A stretch of DNA of 55,191 nt, taken from NCBI RefSeq assembly GCF_002272075.1, contig NZ_NPBJ01000043.1:1-55191 (forward strand), written 5' to 3'. The notes below the pieces were generated by a model. The model made no database searches. It was not told the origin of the DNA and saw nothing but the letters and a program-made list of their open reading frames with translations. This stretch comes from Terribacillus saccharophilus. GTDB taxonomy: Bacteria > Bacillota > Bacilli > Bacillales > Amphibacillaceae. Below, piece by piece: positions 30,837 through 38,068 of the stretch (position 1 is its first letter; the number at the start of each line of letters is the position of its first letter). A program made the translations under genes and the position numbers.

Positions 30837-30960
30837 ACCGAAAAGCGGAAGAAACCGGTTAGAAACGGAGAAGTAAGGGAGAAAGCCCGGAGTGAGGCGT
30901 ATTTTCCTTACGCAGGGATTTATCACTTACGGCGCAGTTTCTGGTTTCTGAAGCTAGACA
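30837..30960 (+). repeat. structured repeat, copy 2
   Basis: 124 bp. Same layout, but the arms read AGAAACC/GGTTTCT, AGAAAC/GTTTCT, GTAAGGGA/TCACTTAC (one mismatch), GTGAGG/CCTTAC. Confidence 0.85.
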
Positions 30961-30962
30961 CC

Positions 30963-31083
30963 ACCGAAAAGCGGAAAAGACCGCTTAGAAACGAAGCGGT
31001 AAGCAAGGGAGCACGGAGTGGATGACCTTTCCACGCAGGGATTCATTGCTTACAGCGCAGTTTCTGGTCTTTGGAGCTAGACA
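30963..31083 (+). repeat. structured repeat, copy 3
   Basis: 121 bp. Arms: AAAGACC/GGTCTTT, AGAAAC/GTTTCT, GTAAGCAA/TTGCTTAC, GTGG/CCAC; most diverged copy, yet still able to pair throughout. Confidence 0.85.
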
Positions 31084-31085
31084 AA

Positions 31086-31208
31086 ACCGAAAAGCGGAGA
31101 AGAACGGTTAGAAACGTAAGGATAGGTGAGAAAGCCCGGAATGAGATGCTTTTTCTCATGCAGGGATTTATCGCCTATACCGCAGTTTCTGTTCTTCGCA
31201 GCTAGACA
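31086..31208 (+). repeat. structured repeat, copy 4
   Basis: 123 bp. Differs from copy 1 at only four positions, all in the first 40 bases. Confidence 0.85.
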
Positions 31209-31210
31209 AA

Positions 31211-31253
31211 ACCGAAAAGCGAAGAAAACCGGTTAGAAACGGAGGGATAGGTG
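31211..31253 (+). repeat. structured repeat, 5' half of copy 5
   Basis: Begins ACCGAAAAGCGAAG and stops after ATAGGTG; the 3' half is missing and replaced by TATTCACCG, which can itself pair back on GGTG. The 70 bases after it hold nothing I recognise. Confidence 0.75.
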
Positions 31254-31321
31254 TATTCACCGTTAACACCCCACTGCTATTCTCCTTCTCCGACAGTAAG
31301 GATAAATCCTTCATTCTTGCA

Positions 31322-31362
31322 CAAAAAGCACATCAAGGATGCTTGCTTTCCATCCTTGACAT
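31322..31362 (-). terminator. terminator of the sigY-yxl operon
   Basis: Stem TCAAGGATG/CATCCTTGA with a 9-base loop, followed on the minus strand by TGTGCTTTTTG. It lies 55 bases after the permease stop. Confidence 0.65.
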
Positions 31363-31417
31363 GCTTTGCCTATACTTTCTATCATATCCTTTGCCTGTAA
31401 GGAATAATCCTACTTCA

Positions 31418-32194
31418 TTAAAACTTTACACTTTTTTCAAATTGTTTCACCATTGTAAAAAGTAATAAAGCAATAAAGGCAATCGTTGTAACGAGTACAG
31501 CTGCAATAGGCATAGTACCCTTTCCCGTACTCAGTAGCTCTGTTGCCAGGTTGAGGAGATTTGAAGGCAAATAAATGGCTATATCAGGTATTACTGTCGA
31601 CAAGAGAGCGATACTAGCCAGTATTAAGATAGATATGCCAGCTACTCCTCCACTGCGACGAAGAAACGTACTAACAAACAACGTGACTGTTATAACTAGC
31701 ACAATCCATAAACAATAAATCACAAAGCTTTTCCATACGGAACTAAGCGACACATCAGAAAAAAGGATGTTTGTATAATACCATGCGGCTCCATAGGAGA
31801 TTGTAAAGGCACCAAGATGAAGCATTACAAGCATCGTCCACTTACTGAATATATAGGTGGCAGTATTTACAGGTCTGGAGAACAGCTGCATAAGAGAGCC
31901 GTTATTTCTCTCCTGTACAATTACATTCATACACGCAAGCACAATAATTGCCGTTCCAATCGTATGTAGCTGAGACAAAGTCCCCGCCAGAACTTCAGCA
32001 CCGCTAGGGATTGGAAGTTCAATTACTGCTCCTGGCGGCAGACTATTAGAATTCTCCAAAATTGTTGGCATAAAATATAAACTGATTGGCTGAAGAAGTG
32101 TCACTAACAGGATGACAGCAGGCAGCCAAACCAGCTTCTTTTCTCTCCAAGCCTCTACCCATTCTTTATGAAACAGCACATTGAATCTCTTCAA
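31418..32194 (-). CDS. yxlG: ABC transporter permease, YxlG-like
   Basis: Membrane subunit of 258 residues with about six hydrophobic segments (LVWLPAVILLVTLLQPI, TAIIVLACMNVIVQE, WTMLVMLHLGAFTISYG, IYCLWIVLVITVTLFVS and more) and the ERNNGSLMQLFSRPV loop typical of ABC-2 permeases. The true start is a TTG overlapping the ATPase stop (TTGA), preceded by GAGGTGATGG; the longer frame runs back inside yxlF. It completes a transporter with the adjacent ATPase in a sigY-type operon. Substrate unknown. Confidence 0.85.
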   Translation of the reverse strand: MKRFNVLFHKEWVEAWREKKLVWLPAVILLVTLLQPISLYFMPTILENSNSLPPGAVIELPIPSGAEVLAGTLSQLHTIGTAIIVLACMNVIVQERNNGSLMQLFSRPVNTATYIFSKWTMLVMLHLGAFTISYGAAWYYTNILFSDVSLSSVWKSFVIYCLWIVLVITVTLFVSTFLRRSGGVAGISILILASIALLSTVIPDIAIYLPSNLLNLATELLSTGKGTMPIAAVLVTTIAFIALLLFTMVKQFEKSVKF

Positions 32195-33078
32195 CCTTCC
32201 ATCACCTCTATGTAATGTTCTTCTAAGGTTTTTTCTTCTGCCCCGAAATACCTGACTCCTATGTCTTGCTGGATACATTTTTGCAGTAGCATATTGGGCG
32301 TAACATTATGCCGCAATGTTCCGATGATCTTCCTTGATTCCTTTATATCTATCTCTTCATAAAGCTCCAGCAATTCTTCAATCTGTAAAGATTCTAATGT
32401 TTCCAAGCGATAGCGTTCTCTTAGCCGATTCCCCTTCCATTCCTTCATGTCTTCATAGGATATACTTTGACCTGATTTCATAATTAATGCCTTATCACAT
32501 ATCTGTTCCGCATCATGCAGTACATGTGTAGAAAATAGAATAGCCATATCCTTTTTCAAATCCTCCAATATATCCATGACATCAATTCTTCCAGCTGGGT
32601 CAAGAGCGGATACAGGTTCATCAAGCAAAAGAATTTTCGGCTCATGCATGATTGCTTGCGCTAAGCCGAGACGCTGTTTCATCCCTCCAGAGAAAGCTCC
32701 TATCTTCTGTTTCTGTGCTCCTAACAATCCTGTCATTTCCAATACACGCAAGCTTCGTTCTTTTATAGTTCGTTTAGTCATCCCAGATAATGTTCCAGCT
32801 AAAATGAGATATTCTTTAGGGTACATCCAATCGAAGAAGGTGGGATATTGAGGCAGAAATCCAATTTTATCTTTGTTAAGTACTTTGTTATCACTCATTA
32901 TCAACCCAGCAGTTGGTGTGATTAATCCAGCCAGCATATGTAAAGTTGTTGTCTTACCCGCTCCATTTGGTCCTAAAAGCGCAATACACTCATTTTCCTT
33001 CAACTGAAGACTTAGGTTTTTTACCGCGACATGTTTTCCGTATCGTTTCGTCAATCCTTGTGCTTCTAAAATAGTCAT
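32191..33078 (-). CDS. yxlF: ABC transporter ATP-binding protein, YxlF-like
   Basis: Energy-coupling subunit of 295 residues: Walker A GPNGAGKTT (near residue 35-43), signature FSGGMKQRLGLAQA, Walker B KILLLDEPVSALDP, and H-loop STHVLHDAEQ. Length equals that recalled for B. subtilis YxlF. It overlaps yxlE and yxlG by 4 bases each, so the operon is tightly coupled. In B. subtilis the yxl products negatively affect SigY activity; whether the transporter senses or exports something is unknown. Confidence 0.9.
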   Translation of the reverse strand: MTILEAQGLTKRYGKHVAVKNLSLQLKENECIALLGPNGAGKTTTLHMLAGLITPTAGLIMSDNKVLNKDKIGFLPQYPTFFDWMYPKEYLILAGTLSGMTKRTIKERSLRVLEMTGLLGAQKQKIGAFSGGMKQRLGLAQAIMHEPKILLLDEPVSALDPAGRIDVMDILEDLKKDMAILFSTHVLHDAEQICDKALIMKSGQSISYEDMKEWKGNRLRERYRLETLESLQIEELLELYEEIDIKESRKIIGTLRHNVTPNMLLQKCIQQDIGVRYFGAEEKTLEEHYIEVMEG

Positions 33079-33272
33079 TTATATGCATCCTTTCTTTGCC
33101 CAATCACGAAATAAAGGATAGGTCCGATGATACTGATACAGAAAATAATTACTATCCAGACCCATTTGGGTCCCAGCGTTTCTTCTGCTCGAATACAACT
33201 GATCAATGCAATAATGAGTAAAAGAAACTGGATCACGATAACAGGCAACAACAATGTCACAATGTTCTCCAT
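33075..33272 (-). CDS. yxlE: YxlE-like small membrane protein (PLDc_N type)
   Basis: The 65-residue protein has two hydrophobic segments (LLLPVIVIQFLLLIIALISCI and WVWIVIIFCISIIGPILYFVIG) and the GPILYFVIG ending of phospholipase D N-terminal-like (PLDc_N) mini-proteins. It is in the position of B. subtilis yxlE, where the product is part of the anti-SigY function. Confidence 0.8.
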   Translation of the reverse strand: MENIVTLLLPVIVIQFLLLIIALISCIRAEETLGPKWVWIVIIFCISIIGPILYFVIGQRKDAYK

Positions 33273-33274
33273 CT

Positions 33275-33472
33275 TCAGTACCTCCTTTTATCTTTACGAA
33301 TGATAAATACATAATATAAAAGAAGCGGTGTAGGAAACTGAATCAGTCCGACAATCCCCCATGCCCATGCATGAGTACCTCTTCTTTTTGCATCCATGTA
33401 CAACCAGATTCCTTGTGCCAGCAATATAGGAATTGCTAAGATAATAATTTTCAGTTCATTCGAAGATATCAT
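33275..33472 (-). CDS. yxlD: YxlD-like small membrane protein
   Basis: The 65-residue protein contains two membrane segments (IIILAIPILLAQGIWLYMDAKRRG, WGIVGLIQFPTPLLLYYVF) joined by a basic loop. The GIWLYMDAKRRGTHAWAWGIVG pattern is characteristic of a transmembrane mini-protein family. It overlaps yxlC by 4 bases. In B. subtilis YxlD contributes to negative regulation of SigY. Confidence 0.8.
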   Translation of the reverse strand: MISSNELKIIILAIPILLAQGIWLYMDAKRRGTHAWAWGIVGLIQFPTPLLLYYVFIIRKDKRRY

Positions 33473-33771
33473 GTGACCCTTCCTTTGCTTCTTTCAACTA
33501 GTAATAGGATGACAACAGCAATAATTGAAATGAGCTGCATAATGTAGAAAGCCCAAGTGATATGTACGGCCATAAGCATGTACACGGATAGCAACACACA
33601 TGCTAGAATGATGAACCTGCATAGTTCTCTGCGCATTCTTTCTCGATATCTCTTCTCACCCGAGCTTATCTGCTGCAGCATCTCATCCGTTTCAGGAACA
33701 TCAATATGTAATTTTGCATCCATTTCATCCCAGGTTTCGTCCATCTTCTTCATCCATTCATCTTGTTTCAT
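33469..33771 (-). CDS. yxlC: YxlC-like anti-sigma component
   Basis: The 100-residue protein has an acidic N-terminal half (MKKMDETWDEMDAKLHIDVPETDEML) and two membrane segments (FIILACVLLSVYMLMAVHITW, YIMQLISIIAVVILLLV), fitting a membrane protein whose cytoplasmic part contacts the sigma factor. It overlaps the sigma gene by 14 bases, the usual arrangement for an ECF sigma factor and its regulator. Confidence 0.78.
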   Translation of the reverse strand: MKQDEWMKKMDETWDEMDAKLHIDVPETDEMLQQISSGEKRYRERMRRELCRFIILACVLLSVYMLMAVHITWAFYIMQLISIIAVVILLLVERSKGRVT

Positions 33772-34297
33772 CTGACCACTCCTCTCTTAATTTCTTTAAC
33801 GCATAATGAATACGGGACTTTACTGTCCCTTTTCTTAATTTTGTCATTGCACTAATTTCCTCAATTGAATAACCATAATAATGACGAAGCAATATTAACG
33901 TCCTAGTTTCTATAGATAACGATGCAAACAGATCCAGATGCAATGACCAATCCATATTGCCTTGTTCTAATTCCCATTTCATTTTTCGTTTTTCATTCTC
34001 CGTCAGCTGCAGTTGTCTTTTCCTATCTCGCTTACTTTTCCGTTGTTCATCCAAATATAAGCGAGTTGCGATAGATATAAGCCATGTAGAAAATTTAGAT
34101 TGATAACGAAATTTCGGCAAATTGATATATGCCCGAATCATCGTTTCCTGCAGCAAGTCTTCTGTCATTTCTTTATTCATCGTGAGTTTAAAAAGATAAC
34201 GATATAAGAACGTATAATATTGCTGGAAAAGCTGACTGAAAGCCGATTTGTCTTGTTTGGCATTTTCAATCGATATGGTTTCCGCTGATTCCTCCAT
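33758..34297 (-). CDS. sigY: ECF sigma factor, SigY-like
   Basis: RNA polymerase sigma factor of 179 residues. Region 2 reads FSQLFQQYYTFLYRYLFKLTMNKEMTEDLLQETMIRAYINLPKFRYQSKFSTWLISIATRLYLDEQRK; region 4 is TLILLRHYYGYSIEEISAMTKLRKGTVKSRIHYALKKLREE. I start at MEESAET behind GGGGGAGTG; the frame opens 30 codons earlier, before the promoter. The downstream order of five small and transporter genes matches sigY-yxlCDEFG of B. subtilis, but there the operon lies elsewhere on the chromosome. Confidence 0.88.
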   Translation of the reverse strand: MEESAETISIENAKQDKSAFSQLFQQYYTFLYRYLFKLTMNKEMTEDLLQETMIRAYINLPKFRYQSKFSTWLISIATRLYLDEQRKSKRDRKRQLQLTENEKRKMKWELEQGNMDWSLHLDLFASLSIETRTLILLRHYYGYSIEEISAMTKLRKGTVKSRIHYALKKLREEWSDETR

Positions 34298-34326
34298 CTC
34301 ACTCCCCCTTCCTTCTCTGACTATAT

Positions 34327-34352
34327 GACGTTTTAGGAATTTGAATGGTTCA
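34327..34352 (-). promoter_or_regulatory. ECF-type promoter of the sigY operon
   Basis: TGAACC, 16-base spacer, CGTC on the minus strand, 30 bases before the sigma ATG. The pattern closely resembles the autoregulated SigY promoter (about TGAACG and CGTC), suggesting autoregulation. Confidence 0.65.
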
Positions 34353-34360
34353 ATCAAAAT

Positions 34361-34395
34361 AAAAAAAAGCTGTGCCTTTTCAGGCACAGCTTTTT
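34361..34395. terminator. terminator of ctc/rplY
   Basis: Stem AAAAAGCTGTGCC against GGCACAGCTTTTT with a TTTTCA-type loop; T-runs on both sides make it work in both directions. It isolates sigY from ctc. Confidence 0.9.
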
Positions 34396-34403
34396 GTAAT
34401 CAC

Positions 34404-35039
34404 TTAATCTTCTTTATCGTTCTTAGATCCTTCTTCGATTGCTTCTACATCATCCGCGTCACCAGTAGTTGTATCATCTGTTTCAATCTCTGCAGTAGGT
34501 GCAGTGACTGTAGCGATTGTTGTATCAGCATCCGTTAGGATTTCATAAGAACCATCTGTTGGCAGGTCGCCAACACTGATGCTGTCACCGACTTCAAGTT
34601 TGGAGACATCGACTGTAATCTGATCTGGAATGTCGTTCGGTTTTGCACTGATTTCCAAATCATATAGTGGCTGCTGAAGAACGCCGCCTTCACTAGAACC
34701 AGGTGCTTCACCTTCAAGCTGAATCGGCACTTCTACATTACGCGCTTCGGACATATTTACTACATAAAAGTCCGCGTGCACTAGACTGCCTTTCAAAGAA
34801 TCTGTTTGATAGTCATGCAGCATGACATCTACTGTATCGCCTTTAACATCAAGGGAAATAATTGCGTTTTTCCCTTCATCACGAACAGTTTTCAGTAAGT
34901 CAACGCTATCTACCGCGACACTTACAGGATCTTTGCCATTTCCGTACACGACTGCTGGAATGATACCTTCTTCACGCAGTCCTCTAATATAAGATTTAGT
35001 ATTGTTTTCTCGTTTGTCTGCTTTAAGTTTTACTGCCAT
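34404..35039 (-). CDS. rplY: general stress protein Ctc / 50S ribosomal protein L25
   Basis: Two-domain L25/TL5-type protein that binds 5S rRNA; the B. subtilis ctc gene is a classical SigB stress gene. The 211-residue protein starts MAVKLKADKRENNTKSYIRGLREEGIIPAVVYGNG (L25 domain, ~1-90) and has a C-terminal beta domain (NVEVPIQLEGEAPGSSEGGVLQQPLYDLEI, then SISVGDLP) plus a long acidic tail (DDTTTGDADDVEAIEEGSKNDKED). I start at 35039; a GTG three codons upstream overlaps the ribosome binding site. Usual order prs-ctc-pth is broken by the sigY operon and repeats. Confidence 0.93.
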   Translation of the reverse strand: MAVKLKADKRENNTKSYIRGLREEGIIPAVVYGNGKDPVSVAVDSVDLLKTVRDEGKNAIISLDVKGDTVDVMLHDYQTDSLKGSLVHADFYVVNMSEARNVEVPIQLEGEAPGSSEGGVLQQPLYDLEISAKPNDIPDQITVDVSKLEVGDSISVGDLPTDGSYEILTDADTTIATVTAPTAEIETDDTTTGDADDVEAIEEGSKNDKED

Positions 35040-35080
35040 CGTAATCACCCTCCATAGTTTTTAGGCGTCTACAAAGTATG

Positions 35081-35106
35081 ATTCCCTTACGATTCCAGTA
35101 TTAAAC
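35081..35106 (-). promoter_or_regulatory. SigB promoter of ctc/rplY
   Basis: GTTTAA, 14-base spacer, GGGAAT on the minus strand in the short gap after prs. This is a very good match to the general-stress SigB consensus (GTTTAA and GGGWAW). Confidence 0.75.
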
Positions 35107-35111
35107 ATTAA

Positions 35112-36059
35112 TCAATCAAACAGGATACTTACAGATTGCTGTTCGTGAATACGAATAATTGCTTCACCGAACAATGGCGCAACAGAAAGCTGCGTGATAT
35201 TTTCAATTTGCTTCTCTTTTGGAAGAGGAATTGAGTTTGTCACAACAAGCTCTTTTATTTGTGAATTTTGGATTCGCTCGATTGCCGGTCCGGATAGAAC
35301 TGGATGAGAACATGCTGCGTATACTTCTGTCGCACCTTTTTCTCTCAATGCATTAGCAGCTAGCGTCAATGTTCCAGCTGTATCAATGATATCATCGATG
35401 ATGATTGCAGTTTTGCCTTTGATCTCTCCGATGATGTTCATCACTTCTGCCACGTTTGGACGAGGGCGGCGTTTGTCGATGATTGCAATTGGCGCTTTCA
35501 AACGATCTGCCATACGGCGAGCACGGACTACACCGCCGTGGTCAGGAGATACAACGACGATATCTTCCAAGTTCTTTTTCTCGAAATAATCGGATAGAAT
35601 TGGAACACCTACCAAGTGGTCGATCGGAATATCGAAGAAACCTTGGATCTGCGGTGCATGCAAGTCCAATGCCAAGACACGTGTAGCTCCGGCAGTCTGC
35701 AGGATATCAGCGATCAGTTTGCTTGTAATTGGTTCACGGGCACGGGCTTTACGATCCTGACGTGCATAACCGTAATAAGGCATGATGATGTTAATTGTTT
35801 TAGCTGATGCACGTTTTAATGCATCAATCATGATGAGCAGCTCCATCATATGCTGATTGACAGGTGCACTAGTAGACTGGACAACATAAACGTCACAGCC
35901 GCGGATACTTTCTTCGATATTGATCTGGATTTCGCCATCGCTAAAGTGGGAAACAGTGATTTTACCCAGTTCTACGCCAATGTGGTCTGCAATTGACTTA
36001 GCTAACTCCGGATTAGAATTCAAAGAAAAAACTTTTAACGATGGATCATTATAAGGCAT
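35112..36059 (-). CDS. prs: ribose-phosphate pyrophosphokinase
   Basis: Makes PRPP from ribose 5-phosphate and ATP, feeding purine, pyrimidine, His and Trp synthesis and Hpt. The 315-residue protein shows [24 protein letters not shown]-type [16 protein letters not shown], the [25 protein letters not shown] loop, [14 protein letters not shown], and the PRPP loop [14 protein letters not shown]. It follows glmU by 19 bases, and the pair is the conserved gcaD-prs operon. Confidence 0.97.
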   Translation of the reverse strand: MPYNDPSLKVFSLNSNPELAKSIADHIGVELGKITVSHFSDGEIQINIEESIRGCDVYVVQSTSAPVNQHMMELLIMIDALKRASAKTINIIMPYYGYARQDRKARAREPITSKLIADILQTAGATRVLALDLHAPQIQGFFDIPIDHLVGVPILSDYFEKKNLEDIVVVSPDHGGVVRARRMADRLKAPIAIIDKRRPRPNVAEVMNIIGEIKGKTAIIIDDIIDTAGTLTLAANALREKGATEVYAACSHPVLSGPAIERIQNSQIKELVVTNSIPLPKEKQIENITQLSVAPLFGEAIIRIHEQQSVSILFD

Positions 36060-36078
36060 GTCGAGTAACCCTCCAAAA

Positions 36079-37440
36079 TTATTTATTCTTTAGATAAGAA
36101 TTTTTGTTTTCTTGTCTTGCTCTGGCAATCGATAAAGCATCTGCTGGTACATCTTTTGTTATGGTCGAGCCTGCTGCCACAAGGGCACCTTCGCCGACCG
36201 TTACTGGTGCAATCAGGTTCGCATTACAACCGATAAAGGCATTGTCCTCAATCTTCGTCAGATGTTTATTCTTTCCGTCATAGTTCACTGTTATTGTACC
36301 ACAACCGACATTAACATCTTTACCAACTTCAGCATCACCGATATAGCTAAGATGAGAAACTTTACTTCCCTCACCGATAGACGCTTTCTTCACTTCGACG
36401 AAGTTTCCGATCTTCACATTATCTCCAAGCTGTGCTTGAGGGCGAATATGAGCGAATGGTCCAATATTGACATCATTTCCGATTTCACTGTCATGTGCTA
36501 AACTTTGCTTCACAACTGTGCGGCTGCCGATTGTGACATCCTTCACTTCTGAGTTCGGACCAATGATGGCATCTTCTTTGATAACTGTCTTTCCAAGAAT
36601 CATCGTGTTTGGCAAAATTGTTACATCCTGCTCGATAACCGCATCTGTACTGATATACGTTGAATCAGGGTCAATGATTGTTACGCCATTACGCATATGC
36701 TGTTCATTGACACGACGCTTCATAATCTGTTCTGCTTGAGAAAGAGCTACCCGATCGTTTACACCCATTGTTTCGTCAAAATCAGGTGTCTGATAAGCGG
36801 TTACAAGCTTGTTATCTTTTTTCAACAGCTCAAGTACATCCGGAAGATAATACTCACCTTGGGCATTATCATTCGATACATTATGCAATGCTTGGAATAA
36901 TAGCTTATTATCAAAGCAGTATGTCCCTGTATTGATTTCATCCACGAGAAGCTCTTGGGCATTCGCATCTTTATGCTCTACAATACGCAGAACCTCTCCA
37001 GAGTCACTGCGAATGACACGGCCATATCCTGCTGGGTCCGGCGCTTTTGCAGTCAATACTGTTGCACTCGCTCCTTGCTGTTCGTGATGATTAAGCAATG
37101 CTTGAATCGTTTGGCCTGTAATAAGAGGCGTATCTCCGCTTAAAACGACAGTAACACCCTCATTGTCTTTCAAGAACTCTTCCGCTTGCAGAACCGCATG
37201 TCCTGTACCAAGCTGTTCCTCTTGAAGGGCATATTCACTCACATCTCCAAGTTGGGCTTTTACGTCTTCTGCTCCGTGCCCGACAATGGTAATTAATTTA
37301 TCTAATTGTAAAGAATTCAACTGGTCAGTAACATGCTGTACCATTGGTTTACCCATAACAGGATGCAGCACTTTGTACAGCTTCGATTTCATCCTGGTGC
37401 CTTTCCCGGCAGCAAGGATGACTGCATATCGGTTTGACAT
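36079..37440 (-). CDS. glmU: bifunctional GlmU, UDP-GlcNAc pyrophosphorylase and glucosamine-1-P acetyltransferase
   Basis: Makes UDP-N-acetylglucosamine for peptidoglycan and teichoic acid. The 453-residue protein has the N-terminal nucleotidyltransferase domain ([26 protein letters not shown], residues ~9-35; LSGDTPLI) and a C-terminal left-handed beta-helix of hexapeptide repeats ([68 protein letters not shown]). Called gcaD in B. subtilis. Confidence 0.97.
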   Translation of the reverse strand: MSNRYAVILAAGKGTRMKSKLYKVLHPVMGKPMVQHVTDQLNSLQLDKLITIVGHGAEDVKAQLGDVSEYALQEEQLGTGHAVLQAEEFLKDNEGVTVVLSGDTPLITGQTIQALLNHHEQQGASATVLTAKAPDPAGYGRVIRSDSGEVLRIVEHKDANAQELLVDEINTGTYCFDNKLLFQALHNVSNDNAQGEYYLPDVLELLKKDNKLVTAYQTPDFDETMGVNDRVALSQAEQIMKRRVNEQHMRNGVTIIDPDSTYISTDAVIEQDVTILPNTMILGKTVIKEDAIIGPNSEVKDVTIGSRTVVKQSLAHDSEIGNDVNIGPFAHIRPQAQLGDNVKIGNFVEVKKASIGEGSKVSHLSYIGDAEVGKDVNVGCGTITVNYDGKNKHLTKIEDNAFIGCNANLIAPVTVGEGALVAAGSTITKDVPADALSIARARQENKNSYLKNK

Positions 37441-37470
37441 GCGAACCCTCCATTCTTTTTATCCTCTGTA

Positions 37471-37499
37471 AATATATCTTAAAATAATTGTCATTTCAA
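37471..37499 (-). promoter_or_regulatory. SigA promoter of glmU
   Basis: TTGAAA, 17-base spacer, TATATT on the minus strand, about 30 bases upstream of the glmU ATG. Confidence 0.65.
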
Positions 37500-37510
37500 C
37501 AGGCGCAGCG

Positions 37511-37541
37511 CTCGAATTCAAGTAATTCGAGACGTTTTTTT
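37511..37541 (+). terminator. orphan hairpin with T-run between spoVG and glmU
   Basis: Stem CTCGAATT/AATTCGAG, 5-base loop, then ACG and seven Ts on the plus strand. No plus-strand gene precedes it, so its role is open: it may end a small unannotated RNA or bind a regulator next to the glmU promoter. Confidence 0.5.
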
Positions 37542-37565
37542 CTCCAATCAACTGGATTGTGAGCA

Positions 37566-37603
37566 TAAAAATAACAGCTATCCCATATGTTAGAACAGCT
37601 GTT
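37566..37603 (-). terminator. possible spoVG terminator
   Basis: Stem AACAGCT/AGCTGTT with a 17-base loop, followed by ATTTTTATG on the minus strand, 50 bases after the spoVG stop. The 7-bp stem is modest. Confidence 0.5.
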
Positions 37604-37652
37604 AATTTTACCTTTATAGAAGATGACGTCATTGTCATCTATTGAGCTCATA

Positions 37653-37949
37653 TCAAGAAGCGCCAGCGGCTTCCTCATACTCCACTTCTATTTCTTCTCC
37701 TGCACGATGATATTCCTGCAGCACAGCATCCTGTATCTTGCTCCGGGTACCAGAGTTGATTGGATGCGCTACATCGCGGAATTCACCGTCTGGTGTACGT
37801 TTGGAAGGCATAGCGACAAACAAGCCGTTATTCCCTTCGATGACACGAATATCGTGTACAACAAACTCTTGATCCATTGTAATAGAAGCGATAGCACGCA
37901 TTCTTCCCTCGGTATTAACGCGGCGTAATCTTACGTCAGTAACTTCCAT
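37653..37949 (-). CDS. spoVG: SpoVG, septation/sporulation RNA- and DNA-binding protein
   Basis: Post-transcriptional and transcriptional regulator involved in septum placement and sporulation. The 98-residue protein is nearly canonical: [64 protein letters not shown] and an acidic C-terminus. It is driven by a SigH promoter. In B. subtilis yabJ (RidA family) lies between purR and spoVG; here it is absent. Confidence 0.97.
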   Translation of the reverse strand: MEVTDVRLRRVNTEGRMRAIASITMDQEFVVHDIRVIEGNNGLFVAMPSKRTPDGEFRDVAHPINSGTRSKIQDAVLQEYHRAGEEIEVEYEEAAGAS

Positions 37950-37990
37950 TATGCTTCACCACCCTTACCTTATTTAGAACTTATTACCAG

Positions 37991-38019
37991 TAATTCTACA
38001 TAAAGCTGGAAACTCCTGC
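37991..38019 (-). promoter_or_regulatory. SigH promoter of spoVG
   Basis: GCAGGAGTT, 11-base spacer, GTAGAATTA on the minus strand. The -10 fits the SigH consensus RNNGAATWW at every position and the -35 RNAGGAWWW at all but one. AbrB also controls this promoter in B. subtilis; the surroundings are AT-rich. Confidence 0.75.
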
Positions 38020-38068
38020 TCCCAATAGAACTTTTTTAAAAATAAATCGGTAAGGTGGAAAAGCCGGA

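Larger units (their letters stand above)
30712..31253. repeat. tandem array of structured ~123-bp repeats (4 full, 1 half)
   Basis: Four head-to-tail copies plus a 5' half, separated by 2-bp spacers. Each full copy begins ACCGAAAAGCG, ends AGCTAGACA and folds on itself into one long interrupted stem. The array fills most of the 778-base gap between pth and the ABC genes. There is no open frame of note, no transposase and no CRISPR-like spacing. It resembles repeats I vaguely recall from other Bacillaceae that start GAAAAGCGG and end GCTAGAC; I cannot verify this. Confidence 0.9.

Noticed and set aside
30712-31253. CRISPR array
   Set aside because: The repeats are ~123 bp with 2-bp gaps; there are no unique spacers and no cas genes.
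30640-31417. Insertion sequence or transposon
   Set aside because: No transposase frame, no terminal inverted repeats bounding the block, and no clear target duplication.
37496-37678. 60-codon frame downstream of spoVG on the minus strand
   Set aside because: It overlaps the spoVG end, runs through the terminator-like hairpin and lacks a ribosome binding site or recognisable motif.
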